DNA of 64,000 nucleotides from Tipula vernalis (lineage: Eukaryota; Arthropoda; Insecta; Diptera; Tipulidae): the NCBI GenBank assembly GCA_958295665.1, contig OY282558.1:307554092-307618091 (forward strand), given 5' to 3'. A program made the translations under genes and the position numbers. The notes under the pieces were generated by a model. It had not been told where the DNA came from. It saw only the letters and a list, made by a program, of their open reading frames with translations, and searched no databases. Positions 10,144 to 20,529 of the stretch are shown in pieces. How positions within the stretch are numbered: the first letter of the stretch is position 1; each line of letters starts with the position of its first letter.

Positions 10144-12569
10144 CAGTGTTGCCATATGTTTTAAAATATAAACTTCACTAAATGAAAAAAAAAACTTTTT
10201 TTCAGTTAAAAAAACTTCATTACTATTTTAAGTACTAAAATAGGCATACATATGCCTGCATATATATATATATATATTAAATTAATTTTCATAAATAAAA
10301 AAACCTTCATGGTTTTAACAAACAAAAATCTTAAAACTAAATTCAAAAAACAGTCTTCTTGTTAACTTTAATAAAATTGGTATAATTTCATACGAAACCT
10401 TCAAATTTTAAATTTTGCCGACCGTCAAACTAAAACGAGTTCGTCAAAGTATCGAATTGGATTTTTTGAATGATTGACCACAATTTAAATTGAGCACAAT
10501 AATTTAATAATCTACATATTTTAATATTTAATGGTTATTGTTATTCAAACTATTTTAACATAATAAAACAGGATTTTGTATTTTTATCAGGGTTTTAATT
10601 CAAGTTTGGAAATGCTAGTTTGACGGATTGCATGGTGCTTTAGAAAAACGTAGTTTTTCAATAAGAGTTTACTTTTCGCGGTACATACATTGATTCATTT
10701 TTTTCAACATTTTATTGTCATGTTGAAAATTAATACAATTTGTATTGAATTTCCTCATGTAATCCTTTGTTAACAATATACCGGATAAAGTCTCTGGTTC
10801 TAGTCTATTACGAATTTTGGTTTTGTTTAGATTGATTTGCGAAAAAATTCTTTCGACATTGGCGGTCGCAACAGGTACCGTAAGAACAGCTATTATCAAT
10901 GGTTTTATAAATGAAAATGCACTCGTCCCATCACAACGTTTAATGTTAAAAACGGTGTTCCAAAATTCGTCGATCACAGTTTTTTCGTTCAAGTTCAACG
11001 AGGTAAAATCTAGACAGCGTATTTCACGCCATTCGTCGTCAATCTGTTGAAAATTTGTCAGTTCAATTATTTGGGGGAAAAACCTGCATAAATTTGAGAT
11101 TGATATGTTTTTCTTCATGATTACATTCATCGGAGCTATGGTTTCAGCCGCTAACAAAAATGTATCGTCAAAATCAAATTTTTTTAGCAGGTGGTTGCAT
11201 AACTCAATATAAAATTTTAAACAAACGGATGTAAAATCTATCTTTTCTTTAGCATCTAAAATAGTGGTTGTGTTTAAGGTGGCCATGATTTCGGCGCCGA
11301 GGTAAATTTCTTCCAAATTTTTGATTATATTTGGTGTGTTTATGTCTAATTTCTTAAAGGCCACTTCCGAAATAAGTTCATCCTTAATGAAATATTCAAA
11401 AATTTTCAAATAAAGTCGTTTTACTTCAGACATCAATACGTGAACCTGTGGAGATTCCCTTTGGAATAACCGATTTAATTTATTGACGTCACCTAAAATT
11501 ATAATTAAAATCAAAACTTAGAATTTAAATATGGCAAAAATTATAATATATAATACTGACCTAAGACAAATTTTAGAAATTTTAAGTATAACTCACTTTT
11601 TTACTGTGAGTTGTAAGTTCGTTAATATTTTTAAAATTTAACATACCTTTGTTGTGAATATTTAAGGCCGCACTACGCTCGAGGTGTTTTTTACTTTTGC
11701 CGTGAATGTACAAATCACGTATCCCACCTTTTGCTTTCAATTCGGAATTGCAAATTTTGCAAAAAGCAAAATTATTCGTGCTTCTCCCTATCCATGGTTT
11801 CAAAAGTTGATCATTTTCCCAGCTACATATGTAAGTGCGCATAGGTTTTCTTTTCTTAGATTTCTAAAAAAGGGACAGAAAAGTTTATAACAATAATATA
11901 TTGCACTATATTCGAACTTACCGGTGACCAGTCCCCTTCATTTATGATATCGTTGTCGCTATCATTCGAGTTTATTTCTGATATGAAATGTTCTGGGTTT
12001 TCATCAGTTTTTGAAGCTGTGTTTTGATTTGAAGTTGAAGCTGCGAAAGTGTTATATAGGAATTTGTTAATTATAAATAAAGGAAAACACAAATTTAATT
12101 AGAATTACCTTGGGCAGCAAAATAATTTTTTATTGTCGACATTTTAACAACGAAACAATGATTGCGAATACTTTGTACTAAATGGTACTTCACACATTTA
12201 AAAATAAGCACATTCGTAAAAATACCACGCCGTGGTGTTCAAATTTCTAAGTAATTTTTTACCATAAAATTAGACCATTATTGACAGATAGCATAGGTCC
12301 AGTAAACCAAAATTTGTAATGGTCGTTTAAGTAGCAAATATCGCCCACTAAACCAAAAATTATATTGTTTTATTCGTAAATAATGGAGGTATTAAGTTAG
12401 TACGTTATGTAAAAAATTAAATCGGAACATAACTTTAAAAAACTTCACAAAAACTTTAAAAACCCAACTTTAAAAAAAAAAACTTTATTTAGAGACGAAA
12501 AACTTCAAATCCTTTTTATGGTCAAAAAAACTTCAAAAAAAAGGAAAAACTTCACATATGGCAACGCTG
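10144..12569 (-). mobile_element. hAT DNA transposon, complete ends, 8-bp TSD
   Basis: Terminal inverted repeats CAGTGTTGCCATATGT (10144) and, on the other strand, CAGCGTTGCCATATGT (ending 12569), 15 of 16 identical. Both ends are flanked by the 8-bp duplication GGTATAGG (10136-10143 and 12570-12577), as expected for hAT. Length 2,426 bp. Subterminal AAACTTCA-like words are repeated at both ends (10173-10220 and 12420-12560), as in other hAT elements where transposase binds. The single gene lies on the minus strand. The well-kept ends suggest recent insertion. Confidence 0.95.
10669..12142 (-). CDS. hAT transposase, BED zinc finger plus C-terminal dimerisation domain, spliced
   Basis: Proposed exons on the minus strand: 12142-12109 (ATG, MSTIKNYFAAQ), 12040-11922, 11863 to about 11600, and from about 11503 to the stop at 10669. 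Exons 1-3 are joined by GT-AG introns that keep frame. Exon 3 has a basic stretch (KSKKRKP) and a BED finger: CKIC, then HGKSKKH. The last exon encodes the hAT C-terminal half, including TVPVATANVERIFSQINLNK, the conserved dimerisation block. Total is roughly 430 codons against 600 or more in active hAT transposases. The segment that should hold the first catalytic aspartates between BED finger and C-terminal half is absent, so this is most likely an internally deleted, non-autonomous copy. The exon 3-4 junction is the least certain point. Confidence 0.75.
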
Positions 12570-12577
12570 GGTATAGG

Positions 12578-13125
12578 AGAGCATCACTGTGATTGATCAT
12601 TGATGGCTCTTGGAGCGCTCAGTCGTACAACAGGGTAATGGTAAAAATAAAAATGAAATATTTTAGTTGCTCGTTGTCCTTTGTCCTTTGTGGTTTGTGG
12701 TTAGTGGTTTGTGCTGCTAGTTAGTGTAGTGTGTAATTTAGTGAGTGTATTCAGTGTATTCAATTTAAAAGTTATTAATTTAATTTGGAATCCTTCTAAA
12801 TGATTATGTAAATTATCTTTGTTTTACAATTAATCTGTATAAATAATTTGTACAAGACTAACGGTTATTCCAATTTGCACATAATGCTTGATATGTATAT
12901 ACACTCACCGACAAAAGTAATATACAATAGCGTAAGTAATTTTGTTAATTTTAACAATTTTTTTAGTTGATTTTATTATCGGATTTTGAATTCTGTGTGT
13001 GCAATAAAAAAGTTTTTTAAAATATGGCCTAAAACGCGTCAACAAAAATCAACATGGTGAATCTAATATGGCGGTAACATTTTTCATTTTTAAATAAATT
13101 TTTAGTTAGTATTTTTAATTATATA
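12578..13125. other. Spacer between hAT and TA microsatellite
   Basis: No coding similarity. Joined to 10135, it restores the pre-insertion target of the hAT element. Contains the left arm of the dispersed inverted repeat listed separately. Confidence 0.4.
12788..12932 (+). repeat. Dispersed inverted repeat, left copy
   Basis: About 145 bp that match the reverse complement of 32883-33031 with few differences. Contains the word CACTCACCGACAAAAGTAAT (12902-12921), which resembles a Tc1/mariner terminus preceded by TA. The two copies are 20 kb apart and in opposite orientation. Confidence 0.85.
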
Positions 13126-13339
<214 letters not shown>

Positions 13340-15265
13340 CAGTGCTGGTAAAAAAAAATTGGGCAAACAAATTTATTGCAAATTGGAGTCTTTTTTTGCT
13401 AAAATTACAAAACTTTTGAAAGCAATTGGTTTATTGTTTCATTTTAAATACATGTATGACGTAATTTTTTGGAAAAAAAAAATTGACCTGCAATTTAGGG
13501 GCAAAACACCGAAAAATGCCAAAATATTCAAAATACTTTGATTGGTGTTAAAGTAATGTAATAAATTAAACACTTATTTTTTATTTTTTTGTTTGTTTTT
13601 TATTGATTTATAGAAGTTCAATCTTTCATATTAATATTTTGTTGGACTGCCTTTTGATTTTATTACACCGGTACAACCCCGCAACTGATGTGCAAAAAAA
13701 TTGGGCAAGCAATTATTTTTTTTTACGCCTACCGTTCTTGGCCGTCATTAGGGTGCAGATGTTTTATTGGTAATTTATTTTTTGAGTATAAATAGTGCAT
13801 ATTTTGTAAGATTAAGTTATTCTGTAAGTGATCCTAGACAAATAAAGAATAAAGTGCAATTTTAGTTTAAAAAATGGGAAAAGTTAGTGACCAGTGTAAA
13901 AGCAATATGTTGATTTTGGCGCGAGAAAATTTAACCACGCGTGAAATAGTTGAAAGATTAAACATTCCTAAAAGTACTGTCGCGTGGAATATTAAAAAAA
14001 AATCGAGAGATGGGCGGTACAGAAAGAAAGAAAGGCTCTGGAAGGCCCAGAAAGACAACGCCAGTGGAAGATCGTTTTATACTATTACAAAGTCATCGGA
14101 ACCGTTTCATCGGACATAAGACAGGATCTTGAGCGAGCAACGGGAAAAAAAATTTCAGCCGGCTTAGTGAGAAAAAGACTTGTTAAAGCTGATTTGAGAG
14201 CACTTAAACCAGTCCAGAAGCCTGAGTTCACATTACTAGTAAAAAAAAACGTTTGCTATGAGCCCAGGAGCATGTTAATTGGACTCCAGAGATGTGGAAT
14301 GATGTGATTTTCTCCGATGAATCAAAATTCAAGCTGCATGTTGGAGATGGAAGAATTCTTGTAAGGAGAAAACCTGGCGAGAGACTTAGCAACGAATGTC
14401 TTTTAAGACTTCCACCGAAAAATGAAGGAGCTATGGTCTGGGGATGCTTTTCTGGAAATGAAACCGGTCGATTGTGCTTCCTTAGTTCCAGCGTTACAGC
14501 AGCTGTTTATCTGCAGGTCCTTCAGAACGAATTTGAGCCTTCTGCGTTAAAGCTTTTTGGCGAGGCTTGCAAATTTATTTTTCAACAGGACAACGCTCCG
14601 TGCCATACCGCTAAAATTGTGAGTTATTAATTTTGAATTGTAGATAGACAAATTGGCTTTCAGATAAACATAAATTATTTGTTAAAAACTTGTTTTTTTT
14701 CTTACCTCTTCATTTAAAGGTAAAAAAGTACTTCGAAGAAAAAAGTATCGATGTGTTGAGCTGGCCCCCGTATAGTCCAGACTTAAATCCAATTGAAAAT
14801 ATTTGGTCTATAATGAAGCTAGAAGTAGCAAGGAAGCGCCCAGACTCGATTGAAGCTTTAAAAAGTTTGTTGATGATGATTTGGGAATCCATATCTCCTG
14901 CGACTTTGAAAAATTTATCAAATTCAATGAATCGGAGGTGTATCGCTGTAATAAAAGCAAAAGGCGGTCCAACAAAATATTAATATTAAAGATTGAACTT
15001 CTATAAATCAATAAAAAACAAAAAAAAAAAAAAATAAGTGTTTAATTTATTACGTTACTTTAACTCCAATCAAACGTATTTTGAATATTTTGGCATTTTT
15101 CGGTGTTTTGCCCCTAAATTGCAGGTCAATTTTTTTTTCAAAAAATTACGTCATACATGTATTTAAAATGAAACAATAAACCAATTGCTTTCAAAAGTTT
15201 TGTAATTTTAGCAAAAAAAGACTCCAATTTGCAATAAATTTGTTTGCCCAATTTTTTTTTACCAG

Positions 15266-15269
<4 letters not shown>
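13340..15269 (+). mobile_element. Tc1-like transposon with about 330-bp inverted repeats
   Basis: Left end CAGTGCTGGTAAAAAAAAAT at 13340 after TA; right end is its complement, finishing CCAGCACT at 15269, followed by TA. The inverted repeats extend about 330 bp (13340-13672 and 14930-15269) with few mismatches, far longer than typical Tc1 ends, and on the right side they reach into the 3' end of the transposase gene. The outer motif AAATTGGGCAAACAA recurs at about 13696 as AAATTGGGCAAGCAA, an IR/DR-like inner site on the left. The last G of the right terminus is lost. Inserted in a TA microsatellite. Confidence 0.9.
13874..14983 (+). pseudogene. Tc1 transposase, DD34E, one intron, frameshifted
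   Basis: ATG at 13874. The N-terminal helix-turn-helix part (LTTREIVERLNIPKSTV) is followed by GSGRPRKTTP, then the DDE domain. FSDESKF gives the first Asp, QQDNAPCH the second, SPDLNPIEN the Glu. When a GT-AG intron at 14619-14719 (101 bp, between AKI and VKKYF) is removed, 34 residues separate the second Asp and the Glu, the Tc1 value. Frameshifts near 14034, 14103 and 14243 and a TGA near 14258 break the gene. Without the intron assumption the frame has a stop at 14628, so the intron is well supported. The gene ends at TAA 14981-14983 within the right inverted repeat. Confidence 0.85.
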
Positions 15270-15296
<27 letters not shown>

Positions 15297-15441
15297 GCTA
15301 TACCTACCTAGAATAATTTTGATATTAATTTAGCTCCATTGAATACAGTATATAATTTTGCAGTTTGGTTTGATTTTATCTTTAAATAAATATGATGTAA
15401 TTAGTAAATATTTAGTGTAACAAAAAGAAAATTAGGCTAGC

Positions 15442-15681
15442 ATTGGTTTTAGCTGTCTCAGTCAAAATGGCGCCATTTATTTCTTGGTGTGGAAATATTA
15501 ATAACTAAAAATCGCTTCTTAAAAAAAAAAAAAAATCTTCCTTTTCCAAAATTTGCAAACATAATACGCAATTGATAAACATTAATAAATTTTATTTCAT
15601 TTCTATTTTAATTTAAAAAAAATTAAATCTTTTTCCAAAATTTGCCACCGTCGCCTGTCAAGTGAGACAGCTAAAACCAAT
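15442..15681. repeat. MITE-like inverted repeat
   Basis: ATTGGTTTTAGCTGTCTCA at 15442-15460 is repeated in inverse orientation at 15663-15681, with further inverted similarity just inside. Length about 240 bp, no coding potential. Target duplication not visible, so superfamily is unknown. Confidence 0.5.
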
Positions 15682-15949
15682 CCGTGCCGAAAATTACTAT
15701 GAATGGCGCTAACTTATTATCAAATTTATGCAAATTTTAACATTATTTTATGCCAGTTTTAATATTAAAATTGAGCTTAATCAATCAAATACAGAAAACC
15801 CGTACTTTATGTATGAGTATCATTTTATATTTAATTCTTTGTAATTTAATTAATTGAAATTAAAATTATTTGGGTAATATTTCCATATACGAGTTCACTT
15901 ATATATTCGATTATCACTTATAACGCCTAGGCTTTATTTTCGGGGGAAG

Positions 15950-16030
15950 ACTGTAGTATCAATCATGACCTTGTTGTTCTAAGCCAATGGTTGACTGCTC
16001 ATAAAGATTAAGTTGAAATAAATAAATAAA
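15950..16030 (+). pseudogene. Short non-LTR reverse transcriptase relic
   Basis: The plus frame reads CSINHDLVVLSQWLTAHK, resembling the helix after the FADD motif of Jockey/CR1 reverse transcriptases (DL..L..W...N), and is followed by a TAAA-rich tail. Only about 25 codons remain, so the identification is tentative. Confidence 0.35.
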
Positions 16031-16770
16031 ATAAATAAAATATTATCTAAATTTCCGTAATGTCTTTTATTTTTGTCTGTCGTCTATTATGTGACAATTG
16101 ATATCTACAATTCCTTTGTGACACTCTATAATTCCTATGGTGACAATTGATATCTACAATTCCTTTGTGACACTGCCACCGAGAGGCGTGATGCTTTACT
16201 AAATTACCACTAGAATTGTCTACATTATCTATATATTACTAAATATTGATGGATTAAATTATGTATGTATTTTCGGAATATTTCAGAATTTTCTGCGAGA
16301 TGTACCTCACCTAATTACTCACTGTACTGTGTAATATTTACCCAATTTTTTAGCATAATCGTAAAACCTCCGTATAATTAATAATTATGTATAACCAGAG
16401 ATCAGTATATAATAGAGATGAATCATATGGAGTATGAAATTGTTACACGAAATGATAACTGTAAATAAAAAAAAAATAAAAACTCGATTTTGTTTCCTTC
16501 ATACACTCCCAATTATTACTATTGTAAACATATACACGCGCAGTAATTTTTCTCCGTTTGGATTTTAAATACGCACACTATTCCATCTAAATTTATTACA
16601 TTTTTTTTATTTCTATAGTCAAGGACTCAAAACCAACAAAAAAGTTTATACAAGCCGTCTCGTTCGCTCTTTACACAGATCCTATCAATAAAATACTGTA
16701 TTATTTATTGGTTTTGTCATTTAATATTTAAACAACAACAAAAACAGATTTGTTCAGTTGTTGTAGTCTA

Positions 16771-17583
16771 CAGACGGTGGACAAAATTTTGCAAACACTT
16801 TGGAATCATATATTTTAGTTTTGTCGCGCTTTTTCTAATCAGTTATCGATTAAAAAAAAAACTTTTTATACTTTTTAAATAGAGAATTTTATTTAAAACA
16901 TAAAGTAAAAATTACAGAAATCTAAGCCTAATATGTAATTGTACCCCCTTTGTTTTTGGCAAGGGCAGCAACTCTAATGGGCATACTCGCTATACAAGAC
17001 TCGATAGATTTTTTTTAAATCTTCGTCCCCATCCCACACATCCCTTATATTTTTGTTTAGCGATTGAGGTTAGGGAGTTTATTTATTTTGACTTTTAATA
17101 TTCTATGGAGAATTCCCTGGCCAGGGTAGCAATGTAATGTTTTCTGCAGCTTTGAAATTTTTAACCTTTTTGGCTGTGTGGCATGGGGCATTGTTTTGCA
17201 TAAAATAATAGTGAGAAGCAGAATCCCGAATATCTTGAATGGATGCAAAAAACAATTTTTCAAGATATTTTGGTACTGGTCTTGCCGCACTGTCCCTTCT
17301 ACGAAAAAAGCGGCCTGGCCCCGACGCGCTTATCGATCCCCATATCATCACACCCGATGGGTGTTTAAGTGTTCGGATGAGGCAATCGGCTTTACGCGCC
17401 TCTCCAGGCCTTCTTCGAATGAATTGCTTCATTTCCGGAGTAATTACAACAGTCGACTCTTCCGAGAAATGCACTTAAAAAAATTGGCCAAGTGTAAACA
17501 AATTGTTTTAGGACAAAATTATAAACACAAATATAAAAAATTATCAAAAATCGAGGTGTTTGCAACATTTTCTCCAACGTCTG
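16771..17583 (-). mobile_element. Deleted Tc1-like transposon with TA duplication
   Basis: Left end CAGACGGTGGACAAAATTTT and right end, reverse-complemented, CAGACGTTGGAGAAAATGTT; both continue into TGCAAACAC. TA flanks each side (16769-16770 and 17584-17585). Length 813 bp, about half of a full Tc1 element, carrying a transposase remnant on the minus strand. Confidence 0.85.
16940..17474 (-). pseudogene. Tc1 transposase remnant with altered catalytic residues
   Basis: Minus strand. The frame from 17474 starts within the catalytic domain: MHFSEES corresponds to FSDES (Asp replaced by Glu), and FMQNNAPCHTAKK to QDNAPCH (Asp replaced by Asn). LLPWPGNSP then runs into a frameshift near 17105 and the C-terminal part continues in other frames to about 16940 (AALAKNKGGTITY-like end). 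The N-terminal DNA-binding part is deleted. With two of three catalytic acids changed it is inactive. Conservation of the surrounding block makes the family assignment firm. Confidence 0.8.
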
Positions 17584-18121
17584 TACTTTTTTAAACATTA
17601 AGTGTTTGTACTGTATGGCTTGTATTGACGATTGGAGCATCACAGATTCCACCTAGTGGAAAAATTTTAAACTGAGGTAGCTGCTAATTTGACGTTCGAA
17701 ATTGTTGTAAACAATTCCAATTTTGAGCTGTAAACACAATTTTTACCTACGAGATTGATAATAATTGTAAATAATTCCAATTTTGGATTATAAAAACAAT
17801 TTTTAACTACCGGATTGCAAAAATTTCTTTCGTCTCATTTATGAGAAATGTCATTTTGCCGGTTGCCTCATTTTAACTTTTTTCCTCGAGAGGCACTTTC
17901 TCTACTTTTACAATCGTCAATAGACTTTTTTGTTGGTTTTGCTATAGTCCCTCCCTCTATTAACAAATATAAAATTTAAAGACAATAAAAACGTTTAAAA
18001 ACACGAACGTCTGTTTGGTTGGATGTGTATTCATATTTCAGACGTTTGTTTTTCGACGTTTCAATTTCAATATTTTTCAGCCAGTTTGATTTCATAATTC
18101 ATGCTATAAAAATCGTTGTGT
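17584..18121. other. AT-rich spacer with a two-copy repeat
   Basis: Two diverged tandem copies of about 65 bp at roughly 17700-17815, sharing AATTCCAATTTTG and AACAATTTTTA words. No gene or element ends seen. Confidence 0.4.
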
Positions 18122-18133
18122 ACATTAGGTCTT

Positions 18134-18420
18134 ACCGAGCCAACGGCGCACTGGTTAAAGCTGCGGCGGTTGGATCGGGAGGTACCGGGTTTGAATCCCT
18201 ATAGGGGCGGTATGCAAAAGGGATTTTTCATCATCTGATTACGATCGGTGATGAAGATGAACACATCTATGACCCCCTGTTAAGAGTGCAGAATCCATGG
18301 GCCGACCCACCTTTCATGTCAGCACTACGCTACGAGTCTGTAGCCGCCCGTCCTCGATTTGGCTACTCCAGGCGTAAAGTAGGACGGTAAAAAATAAATC
18401 AATAACAAACAACAACAACA
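18134..18420 (+). mobile_element. tRNA-derived SINE with target duplication
   Basis: The 5' part has an A-box-like segment (GGCGCACTGGTTAAAGC) and a B box GGTTTGAATCC about 35 bp further on, the RNA polymerase III internal promoter. A unique body follows and the 3' tail is an AACAACAACA simple repeat. It is flanked by a 12-bp duplication, ACATTAGGTCTT (18122-18133) and ACATTTGGTCTT (18421-18432). It carries no protein and must be mobilised by a LINE partner. Confidence 0.85.
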
Positions 18421-18540
18421 ACATTTGGTCTTGTTTTATTTTTCTACTTAAAATAAACCTTAAATTAAATTTTTGGATTTACAATCGTTAAGTGTTACAG
18501 TACAATATTTAAGTATAATATTAATAACAATATCAAATCA

Positions 18541-18811
18541 GGTCTTACTTGTATAATTGATAATTGTGAAGCTTCTAGAATAAACAGAAGAAATTCACAT
18601 TTAAGACTTTTTCGCTTTCCGAAAAATGTAGAGCAAGCTAAAGAATGGTTGATTGCTTGCAAAATACAACTAAAACCAATATTAATCGACAATCTCAGTA
18701 AAAGAGACATGTGCAGCCGTCATTTTAACCCAATATTTATTGGTCAAAAAAGGCTTTTGAAGACTGCATTTCCAACCGAAAATTTACCATCCGAAAATAG
18801 TACCTCCTGAA
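18541..18811 (+). pseudogene. THAP zinc-finger domain exon
   Basis: The plus frame encodes a C2CH THAP finger: the Cys pair in TCIIDNCEASR (C-x4-C), FRFPKN, a Trp in AKEWLIAC, and CSRHF (C-x2-H); 48 residues lie between the second and third Cys, within the THAP range. The terminal LLKTAFPTENLP matches the position of the conserved AVP box. THAP domains bind DNA. There is no in-frame ATG nearby, but a good 3' splice site (ATATCAAATCAG) ends at 18541, so it looks like an exon. It ends in TGA at 18808-18810, but a one-base shift there continues without stop into the gypsy gag at 18811. Either a host/P-element THAP exon next to a retroelement or a chimera. Confidence 0.75.
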
Positions 18812-19933
18812 TCTGCAGTTCCTGCTCGATATATTAATATTAAAACTTACCAAAATACTTTGAATAAATATCCATCATCCTCTCGTGATAAAATACCTCC
18901 AGAGTTAACAAATTACGATGGCCCATATATCGAAATGTTGTCATATACAGTGGCGGAGTTGCAAGATAAGTTGCAACAAAGTAATTTGAATAGTGAAGGT
19001 TCTAAAAAGGAATTACAACAGCGAATGCTGGAAACCACGATTGAACAGAATATTGACCAGAAATTGGTGTTAGCTGAGTCGGAGCGGCAAAATACCAAGC
19101 GAAAAGAGGATGAACAATTATCTCTTCAACAATTATCGTATAATATGATACGAGAAAAAAATCGTGTGCGTGAGGATGATGAGGATAGTTTAGACGAATC
19201 AGAGATAACGAAACGGCAGTATGGTAGAATTAAGCTACGTAAAATGGTAGCATCATTTAAGGGAATTGAAGGTGAATCGTTCGAGCTATTTGCCGAAACA
19301 ATTCGAACAATAAAGAACAAGTACGAGGTTGATGAAGATGAGATGCGATTGCAACTTGCAGATTGCTTAGAGGACCGTGCTCGTAATTGGTTTTTATGTG
19401 ATCCAAATAATTTAAAATTGAGTGTCGACGAAATACTATCGGAGTTGAATGATTTATTCAACACCAGAAGTAGTAAATCCAAACAACGCAAGTTATTCGA
19501 GGAAAGAGTTTGGAAACATTCAGAAGATTTTTACGCCTATTACACCGACAAGATGATTTTGGCGGTACCATTGAAGTTCGAGGACGACGAATTGGTAGAT
19601 GGTATTATCGATGGTATCCAAAATATTGGATTACAAAATCAAGCACGATTACAGTGCTACCAAAAGCCAAAACAGTTATTGTTGGCATTCATAAAAATTG
19701 TAAAACCGTCGAATACAACGGTGAGAGGTAAATTTGAACAGTTCGATGATAAATCAAAGAGTGAAAAACAAGCCAGTAGTGGTTTCAAATCAGAACAACG
19801 TGAAGGTGGTAGTGTTAAGCAGTCAACTAGTTGGGAATACGATGTTATAATTGCGGTGTGCGAGGACATCTTTCGAAAAAGTGTGAAAAACCGAAACGCG
19901 CGAACAATTCATGTTTTCGATGCGGAGAAATAG
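18811..19933 (+). pseudogene. Ty3/gypsy Gag with SAP-like segment
   Basis: Open frame continuing from the THAP exon (about 18811) through a Met at 18860 to 19933. The N-terminal part contains VAELQDKLQQSNLNSEGSKK, which fits the SAP domain pattern, then a coiled-coil-like charged stretch (residues about 60-110) and the Gag core (CLEDRARNWFLCDP, then a helix-rich part) typical of insect gypsy. The expected zinc knuckles are not in this frame but in the overlapping one from 19831, so a frameshift sits near 19830. No LTR, primer-binding site or leader separates gag from the THAP exon. Confidence 0.7.
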
Positions 19934-20529
19934 GACACAAATTAGGGGAATGTCAAAACGAAAGGAAAAAACAAGTGAATAACATGAATGAGGGTGAAGA
20001 AATTGGTGTAACGCAAAACTATTTCGTATTTGCGGATGAACATCCAATTCAAATGACGGCATTGATCGATTCTGGAAGCCCGGTTACTTTAGTTAAGTTA
20101 TGTAAAATAGCGAAACCTGTATTAATTAAACCAATCGGAGATAAAAAAGATTTAACGGGTATTAATAATAATAAAGTCAAGTGTATTGGTATTATAAATG
20201 TCAATCTTCTAATATTTGGGAATTTATATAATATTGATTGTATTGTGGTTGAGAATAATACTATGATGGTAGAATTGTTGTTGGGAAGGGATTTTCTTCG
20301 AATCGCAAAAGCTGAACTAAAAATTGAGGATCACAAAATTAATTTTGAAACAGAATTTTGTCAAGAGCTAATGCATATAGATTTAATTGAAAATCCATTA
20401 GAAAATCAAATAAAAATAAATGATTCCCTAGATATTGATACGAAATCTGAAATATATCAAATGATAAATTATAACTATTTCTGTACCAAGAAACCAATTG
20501 TTCCTGAAGTCAAATTTGAAATGATATAG
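19831..20529 (+). pseudogene. Gypsy zinc knuckles and aspartic protease
   Basis: The frame opens with two CCHC knuckles (CYNCGVRGHLSKKC and CFRCGEIGHKLGEC), then a retropepsin with ALIDSGSPVTLV as catalytic loop (about residue 75) and LLLGRDFL as the flap-distal ILG-like motif. It overlaps the Gag frame by 103 bases in another phase, so nucleocapsid coding has been shifted. Ends TAG at 20527-20529; the next in-phase bases belong to the RT linker, indicating a premature stop or frameshift at that point. Confidence 0.8.

Larger units (their letters stand above)
15270..16770. other. AT-rich intergenic stretch with small repeats
   Basis: Starts with the remaining TA microsatellite. Holds the small inverted repeat at 15442-15681, a short reverse-transcriptase-like relic at 15950-16030, and a two-copy tandem repeat (unit about 48 bp) at 16091-16175 containing GACAATTGATATCTACAATT. 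No gene otherwise. Confidence 0.5.

Noticed and set aside
19831..19933. Programmed Gag-Pol frameshift in the THAP-linked gypsy
   Set aside because: The shift falls before the zinc knuckles rather than after them, and the copy has many other lesions, so mutation is simpler.
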